Below are positions 12,701 through 24,355 of a DNA stretch of 64,000 nucleotides, piece after piece. This DNA comes from Spirodela intermedia (Eukaryota; Streptophyta; Magnoliopsida; Alismatales; Araceae): contig LR746268.1 of the NCBI GenBank assembly GCA_902729315.2, positions 9,183,005-9,247,004 on the forward strand. Direction: 5' to 3'. A model generated the notes under the pieces. That model had not been told where the DNA came from. It saw only the letters and a list, made by a program, of their open reading frames with translations, and ran no database searches. The position numbers and the translations under genes are program-made. Every line of letters starts with the position of its first letter. Position 1 is the first letter of the stretch.

Positions 12701-14110
12701 CTGTAAAAGTGAGATCTTTGAACTTGAGCTTTACAGTATTTACTTGATTTTTGTTCTTACTCTCGCTGATACACCGTTTTTTAACTCTAACTATATATTC
12801 TTTCATACGTTTTAATTTTTTTAATGCTTGTTGGCTTGTCTATGAGAATGATCTGAGTTGGAAGGAATCCAATTAGTACCGTTCTAGTTTGAATTTGCTT
12901 CCTGGTAGCCAACCAAATCCTCTTCGTTGAATCCCTCATACAAACGCAAAACGAAAATGGAGTTTTCTAATCAATAGAAATATTGATCTCATTCTTTTTG
13001 CCTCGTTTATCTCTTTGTTCTCCTGGAGAGCTACATTTTCATGTATAAATGGTGAAAAAAGTTTATTTTCCTTTAGACTTTTAGTTCTCAGTGGAAACGT
13101 GTGTTCTGCTCTTGGAAAAGATAGCTTCTGCAACTATTTTCCATGCTAATTGCTTGGTTCCAATTCTCAACTATTTCTCTTCTGAGCATCCAGGTCTGTG
13201 ATTTTGGACTATCACGTTTGAAGGCAAACACGTTCCTCTCTTCCAAGTCTGCAGCAGGAACTGTGAGTTGTTATTATATCATCCTTTTTCCCTCATGTTC
13301 TGTTGCTTAATCCTCCTACGACTGTCGAAGTTGACACAATCGGTTTGGCTCTTGTGATCAGCCTGAATGGATGGCACCCGAGGTTCTCCGTGATGAGCCG
13401 TCAAATGAGAAATCTGACGTTTACAGCTTTGGCGTGATACTGTGGGAGCTTATGACATTGCAGCAACCATGGAGTAATTTGAATCCAGCGCAGGTCAGTA
13501 GTCATCTATCTCTCTCGAAGCTTACATTCAGCAGAATAGTGCACCGTGCTTAATCGTGGTACCTTGTGTGTCTAGAAACGAGATTAATGTTAGAGCTTGG
13601 AAAACCCACCGCCGCATTTGAACCCAAAATTCAAACCAAGTCTCATTTCCGTCGACTTGGGTACAGGAGCAATCACCAATTGCTTTGGTGATTGCCGCTA
13701 TGGCAACTGTGTACTTTCATGCTGATCATGAAATAGAAGTTTGTATTAGAGGAATCGGGCATTCAGCTGTTTCACCTGGGCTGATCACGTCGAGCTGTTA
13801 TCTTGCTTGCAGGTGGTTGCTGCCGTTGGCTTCAAGAACCTTCGGCTCGAGATTCCCAGCGAGATGAATCCTCACGTCGCCCGCATAATCGAGTCTTGTT
13901 GGGCCAAGTATGCGGATCTGCCGTTCCTGTTCTTCTGCCTTCATTCTCTATGCTCTGATATTTTTCTTGTTGTCATATTTGCTTTCCATCTGGATCCCCA
14001 GTGACCCGTGGAAACGCCCATCATTTAAGAGCATCAAGGGATCTTTGGACCCGTTGATTAAGCCTCCAGCTCTGCATCCCCAGTTGGGCACCGACAATCA
14101 TCCTATTTAG
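3785..14110 (+). CDS. CTR1: CTR1, Raf-like serine/threonine kinase, negative regulator of ethylene signalling
   Basis: Sixteen exons with GT/AG borders and matching phases give 806 residues (Arabidopsis CTR1 has 821): 3785-4306, 4895-5193, 5287-5431, 5698-5801, 6802-7004, 8927-8958, 9393-9708, 9797-9837, 10246-10314, 12168-12268, 12381-12465, 12610-12708, 13194-13262, 13362-13493, 13813-13907, 14002-14110. The start [10 protein letters not shown] matches Arabidopsis MEMPGRRSNY. The [15 protein letters not shown] block follows, then the EDR1/CTR1 regulatory domain ([44 protein letters not shown]), then the kinase domain (about 532-790). Catalytic parts are intact: glycine loop GAGSFGTV, lysine in DVAVKIL (about 559), HRDLKSPN (Asp about 657), DFG (about 675), APE. 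In the family, CTR1 binds ethylene receptors at the ER and phosphorylates EIN2 to keep signalling off. The linker exon 8927-8958 is the least certain; the rest is firm. Confidence 0.93.
8927..8958 (+). other. CTR1: Candidate 32-base CTR1 microexon
   Basis: Exon 5 ends in phase 1 at 7004, while the next kinase-linker exon can only begin after the in-frame TAG at 9390-9392, in phase 0 at 9393. Direct joining would break the frame. The 32-base segment between TACAG and GTTACC has exactly the needed phases and encodes a short linker ([10 protein letters not shown]). Adding it makes the whole CDS divisible by three. Its donor (GTTACC) is weak, so a different small exon inside 7005-9392 could be the true one. 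Confidence 0.5.
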
Positions 14111-15491
14111 CCGGAAGGATGTACTGACCTCACGAGCTGCGTCACCTCCCGTTTTGGAATTCCTTCATTGTCTGGCTATGAAGGCTTCTTGCTGCGTGAA
14201 TCGGCCAAGGTGCGTTTCCCAAATGGAGTCTCTGTACGCTCTGTCGCACATTATTTCATTCAATAGATGCGTTGCTTGTACCGACCGCCTGGGACACCGA
14301 AGCATGTGCCTCATTCTACATGTCGATAGCCGTCCTTATGAACCGTGATCTTGTTACCCAGTGGGCTCGCAGTTATACGGCTCTGATGATAGTTTCACGC
14401 CTTGGTTGCTCGTACTGCAGGCTCGTCAATGGCCGGCTGGCGGCTGCCGGGGACTGAACCGGGAGATATCTGCGTTTCGCCTCGCGGCCCATTGCTCGGC
14501 GGACGAGATCGTGTGTATCAGTCAGTGGCTTCTTTTGGTTAGTGTAATCAGACGGATTGATTTAAAGACAGTAGCTTTACCGCGATGCAAGGCATGAAGG
14601 CCTGCTGAAGTCAACGCCGTATTCCATCCTCCCTGCCCCCGCATGTCGACTGGAGCCTCTGGCCGCAGAGACTCTGCCGAATCCAACTGAGGGGGTCCCT
14701 GGTTTGCCGGAGGTTCTCGACGCCTGCGAAATCTCTGCCGAGGGTACGGGGAAGTGCCTGGGGCTGCGGTTGTTGACCCGAGGGCCGAGGGCTTGGGGCG
14801 AAGCGCCCATAAATGATCGCCGCCATGGGCCTCGGCCCGAGCCCACGCAGGTAGCGGCGCATTGGCCTGCGGACTTGGGGACCGGAAGTCGGGGCGGGCC
14901 ACTATGGCTCGAAGTCAACCCCCTTCCCTAAAAAACATTGCTGCGGCCCTCGGTTGTGCCATCGAAGCGGCCTACGAAGTCTAACCTAGATCAGTGTCTT
15001 GAGCTACCTCTATTTATCTGACAAGAGCCTATTTCGAAAGTCAATGTCAGCTTTGCTGTCCAGAGCTCCGTCTCGAGAGTGCGTGCCATCGTGCACGCCT
15101 TTCGGCTGTTTCAGATCTTAACTCTATGGAGGGTCTACGCAGAGAAGGACATGAAAAGCGCTGACTTTCTGTCCTTTATAGATGGTAATCCTCCGTTTCA
15201 AGTTGCGCCCAGAGTTTCCAAAGTTTATCGCTTGGAGATGTTAAGGGGTCAGTCCTTGGACCCTCGGCGTTAATGCCCTCCGGAGCCGCACTTAATGCAC
15301 ACGACGGGCGAGGAAATTATTTCTGTCAATGCACCAGGCCAAGGTTTGACTTTAGGCCAGCCTTATTGGCTACCATTTCCTAACTGGATACGGCGAAGGA
15401 TAACCGAATCTGACCAGGAATTTGGCCGCCTAGGATCAAACTTCGGTATCTGTCCAGCATATTCAGTCAACCTGGGCAAAAGGCATCATGA

Positions 15492-15531
<40 letters not shown>

Positions 15532-16021
15532 ATTATCTAACCCTTTATTCATGTATATGGTTGGCGTTTCGCCAAAATGGAATAGCCATTGCTTGCCAAC
15601 AATGAAGGAAAAGGCGACCCTCCTCGAAGGAAAGTTGACGGAGGAAGAGACTTAATCGGTGGCTGTGGACAAGATCGGTTGCTTCGTCGTGCACGATGAC
15701 ATGGAAAAGAACCGAACCAGGGAAAACGCTGGTTCCTTAGTGAAGGAGAGGAAGCATTCCGCGGGCCCGCCACTATCAGACAAAACATCGACGGAGAGAA
15801 GAGAAGGCTCCCCTCTCATTCCTACCCTTCACACTGATGACAGGTTACAACGAACGACATGAAAAGATTACATGCTAAAAGATGGGCGCTGCGCTCTCTG
15901 GATGTATCTACTCTACAACATTTCGTTGACTTTAAGGTGCTTCACGAGAGGGCCCTATGGCAACCAGAATCTCATTCCCAAATGGTAACGCATGTTCCGT
16001 TGCTCTCTGTCCTTCCCCCAG
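14111..16021. other. Intergenic region between convergent CTR1 and PSK genes
   Basis: The first few hundred bases should hold the CTR1 3' untranslated region. A GC-rich patch at 14600-14930 has overlapping open frames on both strands with no family resemblance; it may be a decayed transposon piece, but I see no termini. A (CT)n tract lies at 15497-15528. No tRNA or other RNA gene was recognised. Confidence 0.5.
15497..15528. repeat. (CT)n microsatellite
   Basis: Uninterrupted CT dinucleotides for about 32 bases in non-coding DNA downstream of CTR1. Confidence 0.9.
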
Positions 16022-16526
16022 CTATGGCGTGTGGCTCTGCGTATAGATGTAGTCCAGATGAGCGTCGGCCAAGATCCTCCCATTCGAGGGCTCGCCATCT
16101 TCCTCCTTGTCGCAGCCTTCCCCATCCATCAGCTACCGGAGATCATATGATTCAAATACAAGAAAGATGCGAAGAAAGCGAGCGAGCAGCAGTTATTCTC
16201 TATGAAAGTAGATAAAATATTCAAGAAATGGAGACCCATCTCACATTCCATGGATCGTCTTCTGCGTTCGAGGAGCCCACTTGAGAAAACTCGATCGCCA
16301 TCACCACATCTTTGCCTGCACATTTCGAACGCAATATGTCAAAGTGATAGGAGTGAGAGGAGGATCAGGAGGGGGAAAGAGGCGTCCACGGCGCTCCGTG
16401 GTAAACAGATCGTCCTCACTGACCTTTCTCCGCGCTCATCAGGGGCCGAGAGGCCCACACAATGGAGACGGCGGTGATTAAGAACAGGAGGAGAAGAGGA
16501 CACTGGGAGCGAAAGCTACGCTTCAT
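16022..16526 (-). CDS. PSK: Phytosulfokine (PSK) peptide hormone precursor
   Basis: Two exons: 16424-16526, starting MKRSFRSQCP, then 16022-16116, ending in TAG, give about 65 residues. Residues 9-25 form a hydrophobic signal-peptide core with a likely cleavage site after VWAS. The second exon encodes CDKEEDGEPSNGRILADAH and then LDYIYTQSHTP, followed by stop. YIYTQ is the exact PSK pentapeptide. The Asp just before the first Tyr is needed for tyrosine sulfation by TPST, and the Arg-Ile-Leu upstream resembles the subtilase processing region of other precursors. In the family, the secreted, sulfated pentapeptide binds the PSKR receptor kinases and promotes growth and modulates immunity. The donor AAAG|GTCAGT and acceptor GGGAAG|GC fit in phase, but a different acceptor a few codons upstream is possible, so the joint is less certain than the two ends. 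The protein is short for the family (usually about 75-120). Confidence 0.85.
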
Positions 16527-16565
16527 TTTTCCTCCTCCCCCGAAGTCAGAAACAGAAACTGGGCC

Positions 16566-16574
<9 letters not shown>

Positions 16575-16607
<33 letters not shown>
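16575..16607. repeat. (GA)n microsatellite in the PSK leader region
   Basis: About 33 bases of GA dinucleotides lie 49 bases upstream of the PSK start codon. They read as (CT)n on the coding strand, so they would fall in the 5' untranslated leader or core promoter. Pyrimidine repeats are common in plant leaders. Confidence 0.85.
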
Positions 16608-16610
<3 letters not shown>

Positions 16611-19600
16611 CGGGGGTTGGGGGGGCGAGGATGGGAAGCGGACGAGAGGGCAGAGTGTATTAAGAGGTATAAATGCATGCAGTGGGGAGGGGGAGGAGCA
16701 CTTGGGGTTCACATGAGTTGCTCAAACAGGCAAACGGTAAACAGCACGCCTCTGCTTTTGTGGGCGGGCCTCCTTCCCCGCACCGGCATATCCGGACGCC
16801 CACCCTATGTTCCCCCCCCCCCTCAATCTTATGCGTTCGTCACGCGTCGCTCCCACCGCCCTCCGCCCCTCTGCTCTCTCTCGTTGCCTTTCCCCCCGTG
16901 AGAGTGATAATAAAATAGGCGGGTCTTGCTTCGGAGTCCGACAACTTATAAATAAGTCAACGCCGCACTGCAGGTCTCTGACTTCTGCGTCACATTGTCA
17001 GCACGGCAGCCAAATGCTCCTGCGGACCCTGCGCACATGGAAATGACGACATCGGGGCGGACGCACAAGCCAGGCGGGCACCTGAGACTACCACCAAAGA
17101 CGCTGCCGATGCCGTGGGGGAAGAGAAGGAAGGAAAGGGGGCTCGACCTCGTCCTGATCAGTCCATCTCAGTTATCTCAGCTGGTGGGATGTATTTGGAG
17201 CAGGGTTGTCATTCTAAGAGGGAAACTATGCGCTTAGCAGACCCCCTTTCCGAGGAGTTAGCGTGGGACTGACCGCTCCCCCCTCCCACCGAGGGGAGGA
17301 GAAAAGTGAGAGAGGAAGAGCGATGCATGTGCTGAGATTTGACAGGTGCGCAATGAAACCAGCCCGCCAGCCCCGTAGGCTCAGTGGTCGCTGGGCAGAT
17401 AAGGTCTGACCGCAAACAAAGCGTCTCACGAAGAAGATTATCTGATACGTGTGTCCCGTTCGGCAACGCACGGCCATCACTTGATTATTCCCTTGATGAG
17501 CTAACGTCCGTTTTGTTGGGAAATGACAGGGCCGGGTCTTAAGTTTCTCCCCATCTTCATCTTCTGGAGAGAGCAGCCGCCACTCCAAGAGGCTGATCGC
17601 TGTCGAAGGCGTGTAACTATAAATGAAACGAGGAAACCGTGGGAGACGGGTACACAGAACTAAGCGTTCACTTCCATTGTTGGTGGTGAGGCAGGGGAGT
17701 CATGGCAAAGCAAGACCCCACTCCCTCCCCCCCCCTCTCTCTCTCTCTCTCGCTCTCTTTCGCTCATATGTCTAGCCCTGGCTTTCCGTTTAAAATATCC
17801 GGATAATTGCCCCTTGGGGCGCTGATGCGGTCTGAAAGGAAAGTAAAAGGCTCTCTTTTGGGATCGCGAATGAAAACGACGGGAGAACCAGCGCATCATG
17901 TCGTGACAGGATAGCCATGGCTTCCGGAACTTTATTCAGACTCTGTGCGCGACACCGGATGCTTTAGACTTCGAAAGGAACGAAGACGATTAACTGACCG
18001 ACGTGGGGGGCTTGCGCAGTTAATCAGGACTAATCGTTTATTGCCCGCATGGAGTGGACCGTTCCATTCATCTGACGAAGACGCCGTGCGTCTAAGGTTC
18101 ATTCTTTTGGCAAACCTTATTCAAACAACCGTTACTTATTCGTATTTCCTTTCTAGCATCCCCCGCCATTCTCCTGGGCCGTAAATTCTAGCGCGAGAAA
18201 ACGAGTCGTAGGCAGGTCCCTTGACGACGGGGACTACCGCCCTTGCTTTGCCTTGCCTTTCCTTTCCTTTCGTCGCGTTCCTCTTGGAAGTGGAGGGAGG
18301 GAGAGAAGACCCACAAGTGAGGGTCCCTCGACGGATGCTTCTGCGTTGTCGCTGATTCCTTTCACCTCAAAGCCGTGTGGGGTTCTGCGAGGAGAGAGAG
18401 GGCCTTCTTTTTTCCTCCCCCGGCGATGGAGACAGAAAGAGAGATAGATAGAGTAAATGGGTAGTCTCCTCGCAAGGGTAAAAGTGCAAGTCTTCTACTG
18501 CTGATTTCTAGCAAGTATTCTATGTTTGCGAGTCGTCGCAGCGAGGGGTCAAACTGCATCTCCTCCCCCGGTCTTCCATCTCTCCACAGCAATGACTGGG
18601 CGGCGGCGGCTTTCGCAGTACGATGGAAGCAAGGAAAAAACCATTTGTGGGAGCCATACGTCTACGACCGGGCTAGCAGACCATCACCACCTTGCCGTTC
18701 TATCATTGTGACTCGCGAACCTTCGTCAGCGGCGTCTTGCCGAGCATCTGCTGCGTGTGTTAAGCTGCTTCCAGGTCGCGGGCTAACCTCGGGGAAGTCT
18801 CGTCTTGCCAGTCTCTTCCGCGTAGCTGACTCGGGCTGGGTCGACCGTCCACCTCAAATTTAGGGGCTTGACGCGGCTCGGCCCGACCGGGTCTCCTACC
18901 TCGGCCCCCTCCCGATCCAATTTAGGAACTCCTACTCTGACCCTACCTCCCTCGTCCACGTTGAGGTACGTCTTCGGGCTCAGCCCGAGCTCGAGAGCGC
19001 TGCAATCCTAGGAAGACCGCGGCGGGTTAACCCGCGACGATTGCCGGGCCACCAAGTTGATAAGACCCACTTTGCCAGATCGGACCCTTTCTGGAATGCC
19101 TTGGGGCTAGCCTTACGCGCCACCCTCCATGAGCCCAATCGCCGTGGTTCTCCCACGACCGCCTCCACGTGCGGGCCCCATAGCTCTACCAGTGACGTCA
19201 GACGCGTACCCAGGGTCCAGTCATTCCACCTACCCGACGGCCCCCACGAGGCTAAGGCAGCACTGGACCGCAGGTACGCCAGTCATGCTCAGATCGTCTG
19301 GGCCCCGAACCATCATCCCATCTTCCCACTCCCCCAAGAACGACCCTCCAAGCTATGTTCTTGGCGGCCGTCTCAAGCACGCTAAATTTGCGCGGGGTTA
19401 AACGAAGAAATTAAAAATCCTTCTTTTCTTCCTTGCGCGGCGCAGAAAGATGGGCACGTGTACAAATCTGGCGGCGTCGGCAGGTAAGCAACTCCTCCCA
19501 GCTGCCTGCCGTCATTTCCAGGGGAGGCGAGGATGAAATCTGGGGGCGTAGTAATAGTGCGCGAAGAATTCCGACCAGCGCGGCCGTCGACGTCATGCTG

Positions 19601-19787
19601 GCGGACGCTGAGATTCCCCGTCTGGTCCACGCTCTGCTGCAGACGAATGAATATCGACGGAAGTTTCCGCCGGGAAGTAAGAAAATGAGGGACGGGGGAG
19701 GGTGAGGGAGAGAGGAAGGAGGGTTCCATCTTCCTCTCCGCCGGCGGCGACGACCCGACTCCGGCCAGCCGGTGGGGGGAGCGTCGG
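16608..19787. other. Intergenic region between PSK and arogenate dehydratase
   Basis: No frame here could be supported. The right end of the PSK promoter region has a minus-strand TATTTATA sequence at about 16947-16954, preceded by TTGAC (W-box core). A (CT)n run lies at 17735-17750. The segment 18860-19390 is GC-rich with several overlapping frames and may be an old repeat or retroelement piece, but no terminal repeats or protein domain were seen. The last few hundred bases before 19788 should be the 3' untranslated region of the dehydratase gene. Confidence 0.45.
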
Positions 19788-21218
19788 TCAGTAGCCACGA
19801 CCGGCTCGGGGTGAGATCGAAGGGGAGGAACCGGTGGATGAGGCGCTGCCATTGCCGTTGTGTTGTCCGCCGCCGTGCCAGGGGGTCATATCCATGGGGT
19901 AGCTCCCGAGCACCCGGAGGAAGGAGGTGAACTCCTGAATCTCGGCGAGGGCGTTCTGCGCCTTCACGTCGGCCATGGAGGCCTCGAAGTCGACGTAGAA
20001 GAGGTACTCGAAGTGCTTCGCCGTGCCGCCGAGGTTGGCGTCGTCCACTACCCGAATGGGGCGTCCCCGGTGCGGGCGGCTCTCGATCTTGGTCAGGCTG
20101 ATATCCCGGAAGGCGAACGCCGAGAGCACCTTGAAGAGTACCGACGTGCCCTCTCGGTCGTGCGCGAAGACGATGCTTGTCTTGAAGGGCCGGTCGGTGC
20201 GGGGGATGATGGGCTCGCGGGCCAGCATCACGAAACGTGTCACGTTGCTGGAGTCGTCTTGGATGCCGTCGGCCAGCACCTGCAGGCCGTAGAGCGCGGC
20301 GGCGCGGTTGGAGGCGATGGCGGCGGTGTCGCGGAGCCCGTTGGCGGCCACGAACTCGGCGGCACCCGCGGTGTCGTCCACCGCCTCCCGGACGACGTTG
20401 AGGCCCATCTTGGTGAGGGTGAGCTCGCACTGGGCCAGGGCTTGGGGATGAGAGATGACCCGGGTAAGGTACTCGGGCTGGACTCCCGGGAGGGCGAGGA
20501 GACAGTGATGGACGGGCAGCTGGACTTCCCCGACGATGTGGAGGCGGTGGCGGAGGAGGAGGTCGTAGTTGCGATGGATGCTTCCGCCGAGGGAGTTCTC
20601 GACGGGGAGAACGGCGCGATCGGCGATCCAGAGCTCCACGGCCTGGAAGGCCACCTCGAACTGGTCGCAGGGAATGGCTTCACAACCCGGGTATGCCTTG
20701 CCGGCGGCGGCCTCCGAGTACGCCCCCGGTACCCCCTGGTAAGCGACACGGAGGTCCGACCCGTGCATGGGCGCGGGGGAGAGGTCGGCTATGGTGAGCG
20801 ACCGGGGAAGCAAGCCGCCGTTGCGGTTGTCGCCGATCGGCACTAGATCCAGCGTCGTGGAGCTGCAAGGTGGCGCTTTGCGGCCGTTTATCACCTCCGA
20901 TGACAGGAGCTCCCCGTCTCCAGCAGAGGAGGCGTCGTCCTGGGAGCCGTTTTGCTGCTGCTGGGATATGGCGACCTTTCCGGCGAGGATGGCGCATGAA
21001 CTCTGCCAGTCTGCACGGTTGGCACCGATGGCGCCAGGGAAGAAGTTCCCACCGGTGGCGGCGGGGGCCTCGTGGCGGTACACGCTGCGGACGGGGGTGA
21101 GAGTGGAGGTAGGACGACGGCGGCTACGGAAGCGGATGGGGAGGAGTGGTGAGGAAGGGGATGAGATCGCCGGCATGTTGAGGAGAGGGAGGTGAAAAAT
21201 GTGCGAACTTGTGATCAA
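19788..21218 (-). CDS. ADT: Arogenate dehydratase / prephenate dehydratase, plastid, intronless
   Basis: Single exon, 476 residues from the first ATG. A start at 21176 ([10 protein letters not shown], 462 residues) fits a transit peptide better. Residues about 15-60 are Ser/Pro/Arg-rich, as expected for plastid import. The PDT catalytic domain spans about 156-333, with [33 protein letters not shown], and the catalytic TRF motif in [12 protein letters not shown] (327-329). The regulatory ACT domain spans about 346-440, with the ESRP phenylalanine-binding motif (379-382). In the family, the enzyme decarboxylates and dehydrates arogenate (some members also prephenate) to phenylalanine or phenylpyruvate in plastids, feeding protein and phenylpropanoid synthesis, with feedback by phenylalanine. 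GC-rich intronless ADT genes are usual in plants. Everything expected is present. Substrate preference cannot be read here. Confidence 0.96.
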   Translation of the reverse strand: MITSSHIFHLPLLNMPAISSPSSPLLPIRFRSRRRPTSTLTPVRSVYRHEAPAATGGNFFPGAIGANRADWQSSCAILAGKVAISQQQQNGSQDDASSAGDGELLSSEVINGRKAPPCSSTTLDLVPIGDNRNGGLLPRSLTIADLSPAPMHGSDLRVAYQGVPGAYSEAAAGKAYPGCEAIPCDQFEVAFQAVELWIADRAVLPVENSLGGSIHRNYDLLLRHRLHIVGEVQLPVHHCLLALPGVQPEYLTRVISHPQALAQCELTLTKMGLNVVREAVDDTAGAAEFVAANGLRDTAAIASNRAAALYGLQVLADGIQDDSSNVTRFVMLAREPIIPRTDRPFKTSIVFAHDREGTSVLFKVLSAFAFRDISLTKIESRPHRGRPIRVVDDANLGGTAKHFEYLFYVDFEASMADVKAQNALAEIQEFTSFLRVLGSYPMDMTPWHGGGQHNGNGSASSTGSSPSISPRAGRGY

Positions 21219-23433
21219 TTGGGGATCGACCCTCCTTGCTCCTCCTCCTCAGCTGTTTTTCACCGCGGATGAAGATCGAGGTACATAAAAATAAACAGAG
21301 TCAAATCCGCGAGCAGGAGCAGAAATCAATCCAGGTGCCCGGACGAGAATAGAGATGCACCGAACGAGACAGGCAGGGTGAAACGGATATTCAGACAGAG
21401 AAATAAGGGAAACTAGTACTCTGCCAGGAGCTCTCTCCAAGCTGAGAAGGGTCGATGGTGTGTGGTCAGCATATAAATGTACATCCGACGCCGCCGAGCC
21501 GGAGAGGAGGCGGGGGAGGAGGGGTAGGTGGGAAGGAAGCGGGAACGCAGCGTCGCCCCAGTCAACGTCAACTCCACCTACCCTCCTGCCGTGCCCGAGG
21601 CGGGTCCACGTTTCCCAGCTCTGATCCACCGATTGCGCCTCCGTCGCCCACTTCCCCAACCCCGCCCGACCCGCGCCGTCTTATCCGACGCTCCTCCACG
21701 AGCCACTCCACATCTCCCGCACCCTTTTGCTTCTCTCCAACCACAGGGTAAACGGTCTTCACCCGAGCGAGGCGTCGTCCTGTCCGAACAACCGGCCAAC
21801 CTGCCCACGTGCCCACCTGCTCGGCCTCGGCTTCCGACGGCACCTACCCACCGAGCTTCTCTGGTTCGTCCGTCCCTCCTGAGGCTTCGACCGCCCGCAT
21901 GAGGGTGACCACCCGAGCGGCTTCCTCCTCCCCGTTCACCCGGTGCCAGAGCGAGGGTGATCATCGGAGATTTCAGCGCGGTCGCATCACAGACGGACCC
22001 CGTTCACGCGCACTACTAAATGCTCGGCCAAGCTGTGCAGAGCGCCTCATCCCTGTGTATTCCCGGAGTTATCAGCTTACCACGTCGTCAGAATCGCTAG
22101 CCGTCCAGCGCCTGTGAGGATGGGTCGGCGGCCCCTCTCCCGGAGAATTCTGGGCGCGGGAGGCGGCGACAGGATGGATAAGCCCGTTTATCAGTCAAAT
22201 GCATCCCCGGCGTGGAGAAGAGAAGAAACGGAAGCCATCAGTCAGGAGGGGACGCCGCAGAGCCCGCACAAACCGAATGAGTTTGAAGAACCCCTCTATC
22301 TGTACGCCGACAAGGCGCATGAAAATGCCCACTGGCTGTTCCTCACTCTCTCTCTCTCGCCCCAACCACAACTCTGATTTCGTACAAACCTACGGATGGG
22401 TTAGGTCGACGAGAGACGCATCCGTACTCGTCCCCTTGTCGAAGTCATATCCCGGCGACGAACGTCCACTACTGCTGATTGCGTCCCCGCTCGGGCTCGG
22501 GAAACCGGGTCGTGCGGTGCTGCGCCATGCGGTCTCTCTTGCCATCTGTCCTCGGTCCTCGACTGCCGGGCGAACACCTGACGGGAGTGGGAGAGGGGCA
22601 TGGAGCGTGATGTACTTATTCCCATGAGCTGCAGTCCTCGCCGTTGAGGACGACCCGTCCCCCGACTTTCGACTTCCCAGCAGCTGAAGACGGGGATCGC
22701 TGGGGGGCGGAACCCGCCATCCCCCGCCAGCGGGCTGCGTCTCTCCCTCTGTTCATGAACTCCAAGCCGGAACCTTTCAGGGGAATGGACTTGGCTGGGA
22801 CAGGCTCCAGGCGGGCCGGCCGACACCTCAGTGCTGTCTGCATAGATTCTCTAAGCGAGCGCCTAGGCCTCCACTTCTTCGCTACATTATTGGAAGGCCC
22901 AGTCGGCGCGGAGGAAAAGATTCTAAGAGACGTGGCAGGGCGGCCTCTCCCGTCAGCGTCGTCCCTCCGTCGAGAGCAAGAGGATCGATCAACTGGGTGA
23001 GCCTCCCCCGCCCCACTCCAAAAAAACCTCTCTCACGCCTTGCACCTTCTCCGCGTGTTCCTCCTTCCAATCCTCTGCCTCTCCCTCCGGGTGATTCCTC
23101 TTTCCAATAATCCGGGTCACAACAAGACGCGGTCCTGGTGGTTCTGGCGGCGGACCGAGCTTCGTCCCTGGCTCGTCCCTCCGTTCCTGTCCATCACCTC
23201 GGGCGCACCAGCGCCCTTCGGGATATTAAGTTGTGCCTCCGCTCGAACGGGGACTACCCGCAAGACCCTGCATCAGTTTAAACAACCCTCATTACGCCGG
23301 CGGGGACAGATCAGAAGCACACGTTGGAGGTCACTGCTCCCACCCGCTTCTCTCCCGCCGCCCGCTATAGCGCCGAAGCACCGAGCTCTCTGGAGGCTCG
23401 GAGATCGGAGGCGTAGATCGTCCCTTCGACGGC
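21219..23433. promoter_or_regulatory. Divergent upstream region of ADT and the DUF7054 gene
   Basis: The two flanking genes point away from each other, so both promoters should lie here. An AT-rich TATAAAT-like core at about 21473-21479 (read as ATTTATATG on the ADT strand) sits about 255 bases before the ADT start and could be its TATA region. The rest is GC-rich, with frames on both strands and no family match. A leader for the DUF7054 gene probably starts in the last few hundred bases. Confidence 0.4.
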
Positions 23434-24355
23434 ATGCCGACTAAGGACTCCGGCAGGACGAGAGGCGGCGGCGGAGGAGCGAGGAAACTGGCGCCGGAGA
23501 AATCGGCGTCGTTCCACGGGAGGGTCCCCACGGAGCACCGGACTCTCCGGCGGCCAAAGACGCAGCCCGACCTGATCGGCGGGTCGAGGGTTTCTGCCGC
23601 CGGCACACCTCCGTGGGATGCGGCGGCGGCGCCGCCTCCAGATGTACCTCCGGCGAAGAGGATACCGGCGAAGGTGCTGCTGAACGTGACGGTGCAGAGG
23701 AGTCTGGGGGCGGTGCAGGTTGTGGCGTCGACGGATTGGACGGTCGGAGAGCTGGTAGCCGGGTTGCTGCAGCAGTACGCCAAGGAGGGGCGGCGGCCGT
23801 TGCTGCCGTCGTCGGAGCCCTCGGACTTCGCCCTGCACTACTCGCAGTTTAGTCTTGAAGGTACGCGGTCACAACCCTGCTCTCCTAATCTCCGTCCTTC
23901 CCCATCTCCTTCAACTCTGACGTAAAAGATTTTCGATCGATTCCTCATCTATCAGACATATTTCCCATCTGAAAATGGGTGCAATCTACGTCCGTTTGTC
24001 TTCTCGGGGATCCCCGGGTTCCGTTTTAGAGAATGAGAGGGCGATTTCTTCAAGATGATCTGCGCGCTCTCGCCCTCACTAAAAGCGAGGTGGGGTCTGT
24101 GTGTCTCGACCAGGTTTGGATCCCCGGGAGAAGCTAATTACGTTGGGATCGAGGAACTTCTTTCTCTGTCCGAAGCCCAGAGCTGATCCATCCCCGCTTC
24201 CCGCAACGCCGCCTGCGGCGGCGGCGGAGACGCCATCCGCCTCGTCCTCCCCGGCAGTAGCAGCAGAGAAGACGTGCTCGACGGAGGCGGCGGCAGAGAA
24301 GACATCCAAGGGCGTCGTGTCCCCGTGGCTCAGATTAATGGACTTCCTCCTGTAG
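23434..24355 (+). CDS. DUF7054 protein, At4g22758-like, function unknown
   Basis: Two exons, 23434-23860 and 24114-24355, spliced in phase (GAA G|GT TTG), give 222 residues. The N-terminal 75 residues are basic, Gly/Pro-rich and probably disordered. Residues about 76-165 form the conserved plant domain, with AKVLLNVTVQRSLGAVQV, ASTDWTVGELVAGLLQQY, FALHYSQFSLE, then across the intron GLDPREKLITLGSRNFFLC. From memory this matches the ubiquitin-like-fold DUF7054 family typified by Arabidopsis At4g22758. The intron sits between the FSLE and LDPREKL segments. The C-terminal tail (about 166-222) is Ala/Ser/Pro/Glu-rich and ends in VVSPWLRLMDFLL, a hydrophobic end that may be a short interaction motif. 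No biochemical role is known to me. Confidence 0.88.

Noticed and set aside
19411-20430. 339-codon minus-strand frame overlapping ADT
   Set aside because: Out-of-frame shadow of the ADT coding sequence, Arg/Pro-rich and without domain resemblance.
19860-20846. 328-codon plus-strand frame opposite ADT
   Set aside because: It is the antisense shadow of the GC-rich arogenate dehydratase exon; the minus strand carries full PDT and ACT motifs.
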